From the NCBI GenBank assembly GCA_030704615.1, contig CM060731.1:61980756-62044755 (forward strand): a DNA stretch of 64,000 nt, given 5' to 3'. Position 1 is the stretch's first letter. Each line of letters starts with the position of its first letter. Positions 23,581 through 35,828 of the stretch are shown here, in pieces. This stretch comes from Takakia lepidozioides. Its lineage: Eukaryota; Streptophyta; Takakiopsida; Takakiales; Takakiaceae. The translations under genes were made by a program, and so were the position numbers. A model generated the notes under the pieces. That model was given only the letters and a program-made list of their open reading frames with translations. It was not told the origin of the DNA and ran no database searches.

Positions 23581-23970
23581 TGCGGCCTTAGTCAGGTGAT
23601 GGCTGCTGTTGGAGGAAATGCTCTGAGGCCAGATACAGTTGCTTCCAAGGCCATTCCTCTGTGATTTTGTGAGTGATGATATGTGTAGTCAACATTATAT
23701 TCATCTAACCTACACTTGATCAAATGAATTTTGCATATATCTGTTTTAGAACTCAATAGAGATTCCTGGTATTTGCTAAGTAGGGGGTCTGGAAACAAGA
23801 AACTTAAAGTATTGTCCTCTGTATCAATTTCTGAAATAGCTGGCTCGGGAATCTAGGTGTTGCTGTTGTGACTGTCTACATCAATCAAGAGAAAAAAATT
23901 GCATGTGTTGAGATGCGAAGTGTTGAAGAAGCCAGCAAAAATGCAATGACCCTAGATGGCATCATCTTTG
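23580..23970 (+). pseudogene. U2AF65 (splicing factor) RRM1 fragments
   Basis: Directly after the kinesin coiled coil the plus strand reads SQVMAAVGGNALRPDT and then, from about 23850, AVVTVYINQEKKIACVEMRS, VEEASKNAMTLDGIIFE. This is the conserved region around the start of the RNA-recognition motif of the large subunit of the U2 auxiliary factor, which binds polypyrimidine tracts in pre-mRNA. The family carries FAFVEMR where this copy has IACVEMR, and an extra lysine interrupts EASNAM. A GT follows IIFE as in a real exon edge. The rest of the protein is missing, so this is a gene fragment. Confidence 0.75.
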
Positions 23971-23999
23971 AGGTATTGTTCTTATGTAGAACTGTGACC

Positions 24000-26900
24000 T
24001 GTCCTTTTGATTTACTTAAATTTCCAACCATGGAATACTGTGAGTTATTTTCACTGTAACGCTGTTAGTGGCCAGATATACTCTCGATGTTGCTGCTGGG
24101 GATTGTTGAAGAACCCCTGAATCTATGGTTACTTTTGAGCGGGTGTCTCTGTGAGTGGCCAAGTAACTACAAACAGTTCGGTATTCATGTCTTGGTAATG
24201 AACGCTATAAAAATGCCCATTCAACTCTCGTTCAAACATTCATACATACCTGTTCTCTGTGTTGTGAGTTGCACATGAAAGGTCAACACTGTGAATTATG
24301 GGCTGTGGTTGTGTCCCTTCGTCCTCAACAGATCTGGAGGCGAACAGGACTTTGTTGGTTGAAATCTTAGAGACGTGCTCAAGTTATAGAGTTTGGAGGA
24401 GAGGGCAGCTGGAATTGGTTTGTAATTATGCATCGGCACAGATGGCGCAGGATCCATGCTGACCCACAAGGTGAGAGCATGAGATGGGAAAGAATCAGAC
24501 GCTGAATAGATATTTTGCTTTCCTCAATCGTTTGACTTTAAATCCATTTCGAGGAAGAGAGAAGCTCGGCCGTTTCTTTTTCTTCAAAGGGACATTGAAA
24601 CCCAAGTTCTTCATTGGGCGGCGGCGGAAAACCCAAATTCAGTCCAAAAAGAATAACCAAGCTCCTACCAAGGGAAGAGACAAAGAGGACAGGTGAAGTA
24701 CAAGAGAGGGAGAGGATCTCTCAAATACTTCAGACTGTGATCATGGTTGATTTCATCAAGTGATAAGAGACATCAGGACAGACTCTGTAATTATTTCATC
24801 TGAACTATCAATATCGCTCATGAATAGCTGTGGATCACCAAGACCCATAAGAAGCCAAGTAGACAGAGAGATTGTAAAGATATGGTTGTGTGTGTCCATC
24901 AGGTTGGTGATCAGAATGCATGCAATTGCCATGTGAGGCGGCATTTACAATCAAAATCAAAGTTAGAGTTACAAAATCAAGAGTCTTCCTCACAGCTAAG
25001 CAATCTGGCGCCAGTGGACATATTCCGGATACTCTCTCTTCCACGCTTGCTTGGATGGGTGACTGTAGGCTTCGCTTGGTTGGGCACATTCCTGAACTCG
25101 TTTCTCGAACCTCAAAGAGCAGAGGTGGTGGATGCCACAGGAGCATTTGAAGATTTTGTGGACATTGAGGGAGCCCAGGAGGATGACATGTTTCACATGT
25201 TACTCGAAGAGCTTTCAGAGTGATTCAGAGGGTTGGGAGAGAAATAGGATGGTGCAAAAATTCCACTCTTAAGGAAATCTTTCAGAGGAGGCAGCACTGA
25301 GATTTTGTGTATCAATGAGATTCCCTCTTTGAGCCAGTCGTGAACTGAATTCACAAATACTTGAACTCCCTGTGATACCATTCAACATTAGATACCATGC
25401 AAGTAATTTCATTGTTTCTCCTAATTATACCAGCACAGTTGACAATTGTTGGCACATGTAAGTCTGCCTTGCCACAATTTGGGTTGAAAGAGATGATTAT
25501 CTCCTTGGAGATGATTCAGTGATACACTTTGCAAGAATTTGATGGCGGGACCATGTTCATCGTCACCATTTGTCTACATAGAACTTGCAGGAAAAGGTGG
25601 AATCTGAGGCCGCATGATAGAACTTTTTCAAGAGATCAACCGTTTACAAATCTAGTTGAAAATGACACACGCTGATGTGATGTACTCCCAATTTGCAATG
25701 GAATTTTCTCCATTATAAATATTGTTGCAGACATTGATCGAATTATGATCTTCCTGATTTGAATCCGTGACTAGAGCAATGAGAGCATCTCATCAGTCAC
25801 AAATAAGGTTTCATGTCTACAATTTCGAGTCTGAGATCCATCACTACATGGACCTTTAACCCCTAGCGGACTGCCACAGGGAAACAGCCCATCTAATTGA
25901 AGAGCTCCTTGGATTGGAAACTTGGAATCATGCAGAAATTGGAGATTGCACGTATAAGTTAGTCGTGGGAAACGTAGATGTGAATATTGCTAGCGGACAC
26001 AATCAATGATAGCACAATGGATGCAAGGGGTAGAAGACTTCAGGTTACCAGTCAATACATTTGTGTTAGATTAGATCCTTGTTGCATCCTGCAACAAACT
26101 GGAAAGAGAGACAGAGGAAAGAGAATGGCTGATCTTAGCTACCATAAGAAAGTGCACTTTTATTACTAAGTGAAACACTGCCGGGCCAAATCTCAACCAC
26201 ATCAGAGTTCCTTCAGTGATGGTAGAAACAGTCATATCGAAACCACAACAGCTTGTACATTCAGGGGTTCATCAAAGGGATCATCAAAGCATTGTACCCA
26301 TTCTACTTGTAACCTCAGTGATTGAATCGGGCTTTGAAAGGAAACAACTAGAACCCAACATGCTTTCCACGTGAGAAGCAAGATGAACAATTTGAGAATT
26401 AAGAACCATGACCCTTGCATGCCTCTATGAAATACTCGACCTGACTGTCACGGCACTTGGCCTGTGATCTCTCTCGTGATTGAGGGGATGGCATAAACTC
26501 ACAGAGATTCACGAGGGATTCAAACAGCAATTGTCATAAACATCTACACGAAGCAGAGTCTTTCTCTCTGACCAGCTCCTTGGCATTTGGACTCACAGTT
26601 GCGATTGCCGGACTTTTGCCCGATCGCGCACAACCCTCTGTAGCAGACAGGTGGTAGTTTGCAGGCCCCTCAATACGGGCAGCGTCTCGCATCATGCCTG
26701 GTGCCCAGTGGAGAGTGGCTGTGTGAATGTGAGAGCACGTGGGAGAAGACTAGCGGCCAAGCAAAATCCTACCTACTTGGATGGGGCGCATGCGATCGTT
26801 GAAAGCGAGACGGATTACTTGGAGGCCTGCCACTAATCCCTGCCTAATTTTGATGACGACTTAGTCAATGCGGATGGACGATGGCCTGCATTTTGAGCGA

Positions 26901-27540
26901 TCTGGAGGCATGCGAAAGAGCAAATCCGAGGGATGAAGTATCGTTCCTGCTGCAACGATGCTCTTTTGCTAATCTTTCGGAAACCCATCTGAATGCGAGG
27001 CAGTCTTATACATAGAAGCTTACCCTCGCACGGTTGCTCTACCCACCTCCGTCTCTCCGTGTCTCTCTCCATCCGTCGGCGACAGCAGGTCTGTGGCAGT
27101 GTCAATGTTTCCTCTCCATGGTTTCTCATGCATCCTTCTCAATGTTCGGTCTTTTGATATAGCTTCTCATGGTAGAGAGCGAGAGAGAGAGGGAGAGGGA
27201 GGGAGGAAAGCGTCCCTTTTTGTGGAACTGAGACATAAGTGGACCCACATTGCCGCAAATGCAGATGAACTGCAACTGACATGCAGGGTAAAGCAGATGT
27301 ATCTTTTTTGGTGGATTGAGAGAATAAGGGAAAGGGAACGGGAGGAGGGGAGGGGAAAGCAGGGAAGGAGAGAGAGCATGTAATACCGGTTCATCTTCTG
27401 GACTTGCTCTCGGAGAGAGATGCCGGTCGATTCGTTCCAGAATCTCGTGGTATTTCTTTGACTAGCCAGTTTTCAATGACCTGTGCAGAGATTTGTTGCC
27501 GGTGCAGGAAAGAACTTGGGTGTGAGGAAAGCAGAGCAAA
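24000..27540. other. Long stretch without a supported gene
   Basis: An open frame at 24882-25223 (+) has a hydrophobic LLGWVTVGFAWLGTFLNSFL segment and an acidic tail but no recognised family. Elsewhere only short frames occur. From about 27165 the sequence is rich in GAGA, consistent with the 5' region of the OEP16-like gene that starts at 27541. Confidence 0.4.
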
Positions 27541-27654
27541 ATGCCGCACTCGAGGCTATCAGCGAGAGTTGACTCTCCCACTGTAGATGTGCTGGTGGAC
27601 TTGGGCCATCCTTTTCTGAACTACACTTTGGACGGCTTCATCAAGATTGGAGGG

Positions 27655-27689
<35 letters not shown>

Positions 27690-29345
27690 TGATGTACTCC
27701 ACTGAAGGACATTGAGTAGTTGGCTGGAAAAGTGCCTTTGGAGTTGTTCTCCGGCTACTGGTGACGATGTCAATGTGATGCCATGTACACTTAATGTTAA
27801 CGCTTTAGGTAGAAGAGTTGCTAATCTGAGTGTCTTCTTTGTGCAGGTGGGAGCCGCTCATGGAACATTGCAAGAGGCCTTCTCAATGTTGAAGAACGGT
27901 GCGTAACTTGTAGTGTGCTATTGGCATGAGATGACCGTCCTTAAATGTCTCCTCTTTCACTTGGTATGTCACAGTTAATACCATAGGGAAATTGTGAATG
28001 GTCAATCTGTAACTAGTTCTCTCTCTCTCTCTCTCTCAGGATCCAGTAGCCTGGGAGTCCTTTGCCAAGTCATGGACATGTTGGAGGGTGTTTCCTCCAA
28101 CGTGGACGAATTAAGATGGATTAATTCCTCGCTGTGGGCTATGTTTGCAGAAAGGGTGACAAAGCGTGATCTTGAGAAAGTGGTGGGTTTAAAACCAATT
28201 TGCCGTCATTTGTTTCAAGCAAGGATGGGAGTAGTTATTTTTGTGACATTATTGATAGGAAGTGCCATTTCACCTTGCGTTCTGGGCCCTTCTACTAGGT
28301 TCTCACACATCTCTCTCTCTCTCTCTCACACACATAGACAAACAAACCCACACAATCATCTACTGATCTGCGAGGTTCCCCTTGTTGTTTTCAAGTGGAA
28401 CAGCTTGTTTCTGGTTAGAAATTGTGCAATTCCCACCCTATCCTAGTATTTTGCAAGAAGCTTGGAAGAGGGGGCAGACAGTTTCGATACTCAGTTCTGG
28501 AGAGGAGACTAACAATGATGCCTGCTGTCTTCAGGTCAAGGAATCAGGCAGACAGGCCTTTCAATGGGGTGAGCTCACAATATCTTAGTTGTCGTTAGCT
28601 TGTGACAGTTTTTCCAGATGCACTCATACAGCTTAATGTTTCTGACCTGAACTATCAGATGCTACCTGTACATTTAAGGGACAAGCACAGTGAAACCTGT
28701 GGCAGAGAAGATGTATGTCCCCTAGGTTGCCTTTCCAAATCATTCGCACCAAGCTGTCGGATTATGATTCCCCAGGGCTTTGGGTCTACCAAGAGGGTTT
28801 TCCGGGGGATGAGAGATGGGAAGAAGATGATTTTGAAGTAGAAACACTCTGTATTCGAGGTGAGAAGATAGTATGATATACCAGTAAATGGGAGCATTTC
28901 TTTCAATGCAGGTATGGTAGCAGGACTCTACACAGGCATGGAATATGGGATGGAACGTGTTCGGGGCAAACACGATTGGGTACCATCTCTGTCCACTTTA
29001 AAACTTTTGTTGCATATATCTTCTGAAGGAGGGAGCCTAGTCCTTTCTACTTCCATTTTACTCTTCTTCCTGCTTCCTTTGTGATGGGTGTCTTTCCACC
29101 ATGGTACTGAGAAATCATTCTCCACTAGTTAAATGTCTCCCTCTTCTCAGAATCTGTGTGACCACTGGATTAAAAGCTGGATTTCTTGGTGATTTCTGCA
29201 GAAAAATGCAGCATTAGGAGGGGCACTGACTGGTGCCCTTCTTTCGTTGGGAGATACCACTTTTAATCGCGACAAGATGATTCGCACGGCAATCACTGGT
29301 GGCGCCATAGCCACTGCTTCAGAGTTTATTCGGTACCTCACCTAG
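27541..29345 (+). CDS. OEP16-like plastid outer envelope channel (Tim17/22/23 family)
   Basis: OEP16 forms an amino-acid-selective channel in the chloroplast outer envelope. I assemble six exons with GT-AG borders and consistent phase: 27541-27654, 27847-27898, 28040-28179, 28535-28568, 28912-28979 and 29202-29345, giving 183 residues. Exon 1 holds VDLGHPFLNYTLDGFIKIGG, matching the family N-terminus and first membrane helix. Exon 5 holds GLYTGMEYGMERVRGKHDW and exon 6 GGALTGALLS and TAITGGAIATASEFIRYLT, the Tim17-type glycine-rich helices. Exon 3 adds about 46 residues between helices 1 and 2, reminiscent of the longer loop of the seed-type OEP16-2 form. (TC)n microsatellites adjoin the intron 1 donor and form the pyrimidine tract of the intron 2 acceptor. 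All frames are open, so the gene looks functional. Confidence 0.85.
28018..28039 (+). repeat. (CT)n microsatellite serving as polypyrimidine tract
   Basis: A CT run ends in CAG at 28037-28039, immediately before exon 3 of the OEP16-like gene. A second run at 27657-27685 begins two bases after the start of intron 1, and a third lies at 28312-28327 in intron 3. Confidence 0.8.
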
Positions 29346-29349
29346 GTTG

Positions 29350-31270
29350 CCATTGTATGGATTAAATTCTTCTGCAGTAACATAATTGAGTTATTGCAGG
29401 AGGCACAACAAGGAGGGAGGAAAAGAGATGAGAGGGAGCTTATGAGAAGTAGAGCAAAGTCAGTTTGTTACCCCTTGTACTGATCAACCCACCACTTCCA
29501 CCAAACATGCACCAGAAAACTTGGTGCTGGGGAGAAAGGATTTTTAAATGGCAGCAGTGCCTCCTCTGTTTTGGTTAGAGTTCTTGCAAAGCAGAGAGAC
29601 CCCTGGTTTGGATTGGAGAAGCCTGATTGGTATTTGCTGTGGCGGTATGCTATGATTTCATGTTCTCTCAGTGCCTCAAAGGAAAGATGGTTGGACATCT
29701 TATATTCTTTTCTGCCTTGTCTGCATATTTCTTTGCATGCTTTGTTTCAGGGTTGGTTTTGCAATCATGCATCCAACACACACCAGTATATGATTGACCT
29801 TCAAAACTGTCTTTGCTACCAGGGTAATGTCCATTGATATCCCCAAGTCTGAAGTCTGGAGTTCACTAATTTGACCCACAGCCCACATGACAAATTCATC
29901 ACAAACATATGAAAAAATATGAGGCAATAAAAGCAACATTGAAATGAAACATTTTTGTAATTTATCTAATTTAATTTTGACAAAAGGGACTGGAGAAAAT
30001 ATCTATTTACTTGTGAGTGGGATGGAGGTCCTCTGCAGAACTTCCATGAAAGGGTTGCTGTTGTGGAAGGAAAAGAGCCGCTAAAATGTTGTAACGGTCA
30101 AGGAAAATGAATCCTGTGGAAAATCGTGTGCCGGACGATATGATATTGGCGCAATGAAGTTGATGATCTTCAAGGGCTGCTGAGACTCAAGAACTAACTC
30201 ACACAATACCAAGTTAGACCACCATTCTGGTTGTTTTGTAACCCAGTGAAAAAGTACCGGTAAGCTTATTGTCAATAAAGCCAGGATATATTCTTCACAT
30301 TTTCTCCTTCTTTGCATCAAATGTCAATGCTTCCATATTACACCCATTTGTCTTCAGAACATCTCTCTCTCTTTATTTTTTGAATTTGTACCACTTAAAT
30401 TGAACTTGTACCTTTGTAACCCTATTTTCACATTTCAATGTCCGAGGTGGGGAAAAAAAAAAAAAAAAGTCCGAGGAATGTTCTAACCGTTGCACTAATT
30501 ATATGTTAGAAGTGCGGTAAGTTCTGATGGCAATTGTGCACCTCGGAAGAAACAAGTCAACCAAATGTATAGGTGCATCGAAGATGCGGAGCGGCTGCAT
30601 TCTATGTCTTCAACACGCTTCTTTAAGACAAAATGTATATACTTTAGCGTCTTGTACAAGACAAGCCAAGACAAGCCAATGGCTAGTCCGGGAGTTGTCT
30701 TAGAGGGAGAGATGACACCGACCACAGCTAGCGTAAATAAGAGCCAATCGTCTTAAGTTGTAGATAGTGAGAACCAAAACTCCACTTATAAATTTTCATC
30801 AGCTTTAGATGCGCCGCTTCGACGGTGTGGCATCATTTATCCATTAGGAACAAATTGTAACCACAATTTTCCCATCAAATTGCTTTTGGAGTATAGAAGA
30901 AATAAAAATAAAAATAAAAAATGAATCCCTTTCTTCTTAAAGAAAGAAAAAGGAAATTCATGGCTGCCTTTACTAAGATTAGAAAAAAAGATAGAAGAAA
31001 CAAAAAAAAACTGAAAGAAATGATGTTTGGATAGGATGGATGAATGACAATATGTCCCCCGAAAGGGAATGGATGAACGAGACTCGTGTGGCTAGTGTGA
31101 GAGCGCGAGGGATGGATGAGGCAAGCGACCCGGGCATTTGCCCGCCCGATTCTGGCCGCCCATCGCACGGTCCGGAAGCGCGCTGCAGATTTTGGGTGAG
31201 GCGCGGATAAGGCTCGTTTCCATTGGCCTGACCCCGACCTTTTCCTCACACGAGACCTCGTACAAGATCT
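29350..31270. other. Spacer between OEP16-like and psaF genes
   Basis: No gene is recognised. There is a 16-base A run near 30454-30470 and A/T-rich tracts at 30895-31020. The end of the stretch (31200-31230) holds GGATAAGG, an I-box-like GATAAG motif of light-regulated promoters, and a reversed CCAAT sequence, both within 300 bases of the psaF start codon. Confidence 0.45.
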
Positions 31271-31502
31271 CACTCACGAGCTTTGATTGGACATATGCCT
31301 ATATGTAAATTCCCTCTGCTGAAGTGGCAGTATTTCATTGGTATCACAAGATTTCAGGACGTCGAGTTGGGGACAGCCCGGGCCGGGCCCCATCTCCCTC
31401 GCTCTCTCCCTCCATAGAGCAGCTGATCAAGTGTGTGCGAGAGAGTGAGAGAGAGAGAGGAAGGAGGCCACAGAGCGCACAGACAGGAAGAAGAAGGGAG
31501 AG

Positions 31503-32722
31503 ATGGCGACCGTAGCTGCCAGGGCCTTGGTGACTCCCGCTGCAGGAGTGGATGCTGTGCGGCAGCAGAGGTTGCTGAGTGGTCGGGCCTTGCGAGTGTC
31601 GTCCGTGCCCTCCGTCTCTTACCGGGGTCCTTCTCTGGCAGTGCGAGCATCTTCTGACAAGGATGTGAAGGTTAGGCACTCTCCAGTCTGAGGTTAAGGA
31701 ATTTTTTCTAGTGGAGGCACTCCTCCAGGTTTTTAGCATTGGTGTCTGACACCTTACCTGCCTAATTTCAACGTCTTGGCCGCCAGTACCAATTCTTGCT
31801 AGTGGTTTGAGTATTGGATTGGTGGCTTCAAATGTTGAGTCTGGTCTCGTAGAATTGCAAGCGGAAGTGGGAGTTTTGAAGTTGTCACTACGGTTATACC
31901 GTTGATCTTTGTAAATGCCTGAGCGCACTCTTTTGGGAGGCGGGCCTGTAATATGTTCCATTGTCTGCATTATGTACTCTCGGGTGCTTGCGTTGAGTAA
32001 GTAGTGTTACAGTATCTGCTCTCAATGACCAGGTCACTGTGTTCGGCATTATGTTTCGTGAATGTCGGAGTAAAATCGGGCTTTGAGTATCATAGTTGAC
32101 CTGTTGCTTTTTCTTTTCTGCATCCACGAAGAGCGAGCAGTCTGTAGCAGAAACAGCTGGAAAGATGGCAGCGGCTTTGGCCCTGGCCGCCATTGTTGGC
32201 ACCGCCCCTTTTGCTGCACCCCAGGAGGCCTTGGCTGATATCTCTGGCCTCACTCCTTGCAAGGAGAGCAAGGGCTTCGCAAAGCGGGAGAAGCAGGAGA
32301 TTAAGAAGCTGGAGACCAGGTTGAAGCTCTACGCACCTGATAGCGCACCGGCACTTGCTATCAATGCCACTATTGAGAAGACCAAGAGACGGTTTGCCTT
32401 CTACGGCAACGAGGGATTGCTGTGTGGAACTGACGGTCTTCCTCACTTGATTGTCGATGGCGACCAGAAGCATTTGGGAGAGTTTGTATACCCAGGAATC
32501 GTGTTCTTGTACATCGCAGGATGGATTGGATGGGTTGGCAGGAGCTACCTGATTGCAGTCAGGAGCGCCAAGAAGCCCACCGAGAAGGAGATCATCATCG
32601 ATGTCCCCCTTGCTGTGAGCCTTCTGTGGACGGGATTCACATGGCCCCTGGCTGCAGTGAGCGAGCTGAGGAATGGCAAGCTGATCGAGTCTGCCGCCAA
32701 CATCACCGTCTCTCCCAGATAA
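31503..32722 (+). CDS. psaF: Photosystem I reaction centre subunit III
   Basis: PsaF is a thylakoid membrane subunit of photosystem I that provides the lumenal docking site for plastocyanin. Exon 1 (31503-31670) encodes a Ser/Arg/Val-rich chloroplast transit peptide ending SSDKDVK. Exon 2 runs from about 32132 (acceptor either 32131 or 32140, both in phase) to TAA at 32720-32722. A second, lumenal targeting segment ([17 protein letters not shown], then ALA) precedes the mature start [20 protein letters not shown]. The basic helix [20 protein letters not shown], the second cysteine ([11 protein letters not shown]) and the membrane helix [20 protein letters not shown] are all present. The length is normal for a plant protein. 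An AATAAA signal follows at 32758. A decayed copy of exon 2 lies at 35829-36480. Confidence 0.96.
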
Positions 32723-32757
32723 ACTCTTGTTAATTTTGTTTCGTGATTGAACACTGT

Positions 32758-32763
32758 AATAAA
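32758..32763 (+). terminator. Poly(A) signal of psaF
   Basis: AATAAA lies 36 bases after the psaF stop codon. The same TGTAATAAACAACCAA context is retained in the pseudogene copy near 36463. Confidence 0.6.
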
Positions 32764-33035
32764 CAACCAAGTAGTAAGTAGCCTTTCCGTTTGCCCTGGT
32801 GTCCTCTTTGGCGAGGTTGATTTCGAGGGGCTTGCTTCAGCCCACTTCTGCTAGTTAGGTTCTGTCTATCTGTGTCCTCCTATGTTCATCTTTTGTTCAA
32901 GTCTGGAGTTATCTATGGTTTCAATGTCAGAACCGTGTTGGCTGAGTCCTCCCGTGTTGGCACAGAAACTCAGTACATCTGCACCCTCTGTGGGAAACTG
33001 AAGTAAGTATGAAGTTATATCTGGTGGTTATTGTT

Positions 33036-34200
33036 ATACAGGATATAGTTGATGTCTCAGTGCCTTCCTTCATTTGAGACATCATTCTCTGGTTTTCTCC
33101 CTATTTTTATTGTTTTTCTCCAATGTGACTTGATGCCTTGTCGTGGTTTGTTCAAGCTGTCCTTCACCTTGCATGTGACTATCGATTTTGTATTATCACT
33201 CAAAAGTAAGTTCAGAGTTCACTGGGCTTGCTCTGACATACCATTTTCTGAGCATCAGGAATTGTCTGGGGCTCCACTAGCAAAATGTGAAGGTATTTCT
33301 TCGTTTTTTGCTTACAGTGGGGTTGGTCAGTCAATTGTTTTGGGTTATCTGAAACGGCTGAAGGCTGAAATAGGAACAACTTGAATGAGCGAAACAAATG
33401 GTCTTCCTCCTCGCTGAACTAGGATATCCGGGCCAGGCAAGAAACAATGGGGAATACCAAGAATATGAAAGCTTATCATGGACCTAGAGGTTAGCTGCAA
33501 CATCAATGCATCACAGCGTTTTTCTCAATTTTCGAACATACTTCACAGCTATTTTGTTCCTTAACTACTAAGCAAACCCAAATCACATCTGGGAGCGTAA
33601 TCAGAATGCAATTGTTGGTATGATGTGTTTGGAAGTGAGGAAGAGTTGTAACCCTACAATTGACTGTGTGCTTGTGTTCTTTATGCAACGTCTCTCAAAT
33701 TACCAGTTTTTGCAGACAGCATGTGATATTACATTCCTCGAATGTAACACTGAATGTGTACATTCCACATAGTTTAAACTCGAATCAAATGTTGCTATGC
33801 CTCGATAGTCCATTCTGCAGCCAGACGGGGAGGAGTGCAATGATATATGTAAATCTCTCACGGTACTGCACTTGGAAGATCAGCATGTAGTAATGAATAG
33901 GATATGGCGCTCCTGTAGCATTGAAAATGTGCTATTAGTACATGTAGTCCTACATTGGCTCCAGGAAAGAGTAGAAAATGGCAAAAGCATGTAAAACTGC
34001 GTCTGCCACACTCACAAGGCCATTTTGAACAGTCTTCCACACTGCCTGCATGACAGGATGTGGAATGAGAACAGGAAGAAATAGCCTACACTGGTTTTAC
34101 CGCCCACAGACAGTTGTAGGCACTGACAACTTCAGTTCTGGCATTGCATGATATGCAAGGATTATTCTCTTATCTTTCATGTGATTTCACGAGACCAACT
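33036..34200. repeat. Dispersed duplicate, copy A (downstream of psaF)
   Basis: Blocks here match 42010-42900 in the same order and orientation. Examples are AAAGTAAGTTCAGAGTTCAC (33206 and 42190) and ACAGTCTTCCACACTGCCTG (34030; with one change at 42727), with other segments in between diverged or missing. There is no convincing coding frame. The other copy lies just beyond the 3' end of GT92 copy 1, so this may be a duplicated 3' flank or an old transposon. Confidence 0.65.
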
Positions 34201-34799
34201 CTCTCCAGAGCATTGCAAGGTTCAACAAGTATAACTTCTAACCTCATTTGGCCTTGGTCTACCATACATGCAAAAACAGAAATTCTTGTAGGGACAGGGC
34301 ATCGATAATCCTAGAGTTTACCTTCAAGGCAGTATCATATGTAACTGGAGGATGTTGATGTAAAAAGAAAGCATCTGCTTGTTTAACTTGTTGGGATACA
34401 AGATTCGTTCGCTAATCTGTTCTCATCGCTCGCATTTTCCAATAGTATTCCTTTGTTGGTCCTGCACTGTCTGTTGCATCACATTGACAAAAAGACACTG
34501 CAGTTCCTTGTAATGGTTCCCTCATGATCCCTTGCCATAGGAACGGCACCTCCATGTGTATGTTGCTCGTTGTTCGCCACCTGAGCCCTCCTTAGGGTAC
34601 TGTGGAGGGCAGAGGAAAAGGGATGAACTTCTCAATAAACTTACGTGGACTGATGCTGGGCTCCAATACATTCTCGCTGGTTATGCGAGGGAGAACACAA
34701 ATCGTAGGTGCCTAGGTCCCTACTTTTGTTAGCTCTTCCGTTGTGATTAAAGCTCAAATTGATCACCTTGTGGAAATGGTCTTGGCCTGTCTTAATGTG

Positions 34800-35750
34800 T
34801 CTTCTACCTTTGGAGCTGGATGTGGCAGGATCGTCCTGTTGATGCAGATATTTTTGTGCTTCCAGAAAGGAATGGGAAGAATGTGAAGTTGTATGGTAGC
34901 ATAGTCAAGAAGGTGTTTCAAAGACTGTTTATGGATCGGGTGCTGATAATGTATGGGAGCATCCGCGGTTGTCCTCATACTGAACGTGTTTGCAAACTAT
35001 CATGCTGGAGAAAGTGGCCTTCACTCCATTACCTTCCAGCCTGTAACAGAATTCCTAGAGCCAGACTAAAATCAAAGCTGGTTAGTGCTCTGGTAAATGC
35101 AGCTGAAGCCTTGGTTTGGCTACATCAGAAGTCTTGGATACATCTGTTGGAAAAGCATAAAGAGAAGTACAAATGACAGAGAAAGATTGTCCCTTTTCAT
35201 TGATAACAGTACAGTAGAAGAATAGTTGCTATATTGCTACTGCATCGCGTCTAGAAGCTCTCTAGCACTACACGGCTAGTCTGAGAAGAAGAAGATCAAC
35301 TACTCCGTCGGAGTCAAGAACCAAGAACTCGTTCTAAACCCTGCAGAGAGGATGAGCGGGAACCCAAGGTGCCACGTGGTTGCATGTCTAGTAGTTTCAG
35401 TGAACGACCTGATTAATCATTACGGTACTCAAATGATCCAACAACATCCTGACATACGTTGGGAAAACTTGCCCAGTTTGGTGAGGAGTGGATCCTTCTT
35501 GACTTTGATGATGCCTATACTTCACCGCAACCAAATGCCTTTTGGTTGTCTTTTCATAATCATGTGCCAGAGATGTACAGGGGAAGACACGACCGCTCTA
35601 TTTATATCTGGGGAATTGGCCACTGAATCAAGATATCTAAGGTTGATGTCACCACAGCAGAGCTTACAGATGTTGAGGACTGCTATTTAAGTAGGCCTGA
35701 CATCAGACCTTCTGCAGAGTTTTGTTTGCAAGTGCTCAAGTCCCTTGTTT
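34800..35750 (+). pseudogene. Atypical protein kinase-like pseudogene
   Basis: The plus frames recover LVSALVNAAEALVWLHQKSW (helix before the catalytic loop), HPDIRWENL in place of the usual HRD...N loop, then after a frameshift WILLDFDDAYTSPQ (DFG-like) and PEMYRGRHDRSIYIWGIGH (APE and DxWxxG-like). The order is that of a protein kinase C-lobe. An in-frame stop after WGIGH, at least two frameshifts and loss of the N-lobe mark it as dead. No neighbouring receptor or NLR part is attached. Confidence 0.55.
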
Positions 35751-35828
35751 GAAGAGGAATCTGCAGTCATTGGCTTGCATGAAGGGGAAGAATATGTGTG
35801 CTACAGGTTCCAATGAGCAAGCACGCTG

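Noticed and set aside
24882-25223. Possible membrane protein exon
   Set aside because: There is one hydrophobic stretch and an acidic tail but no family match or splice partner, so it was kept only as a note in the gap entry.
27093-27383. Arg/Glu-rich plus frame
   Set aside because: Its coding look comes from GAGA simple repeats in the 5' region of the OEP16-like gene.
30875-31273. 132-codon minus frame upstream of psaF
   Set aside because: Its second half is low-complexity Phe/Leu/Ser from an A-rich tract, it overlaps the psaF promoter, and no family resembles it.
31344-31970. 208-codon minus frame opposite psaF exon 1
   Set aside because: It is antisense to a clearly coding transit-peptide exon and has simple-sequence composition.
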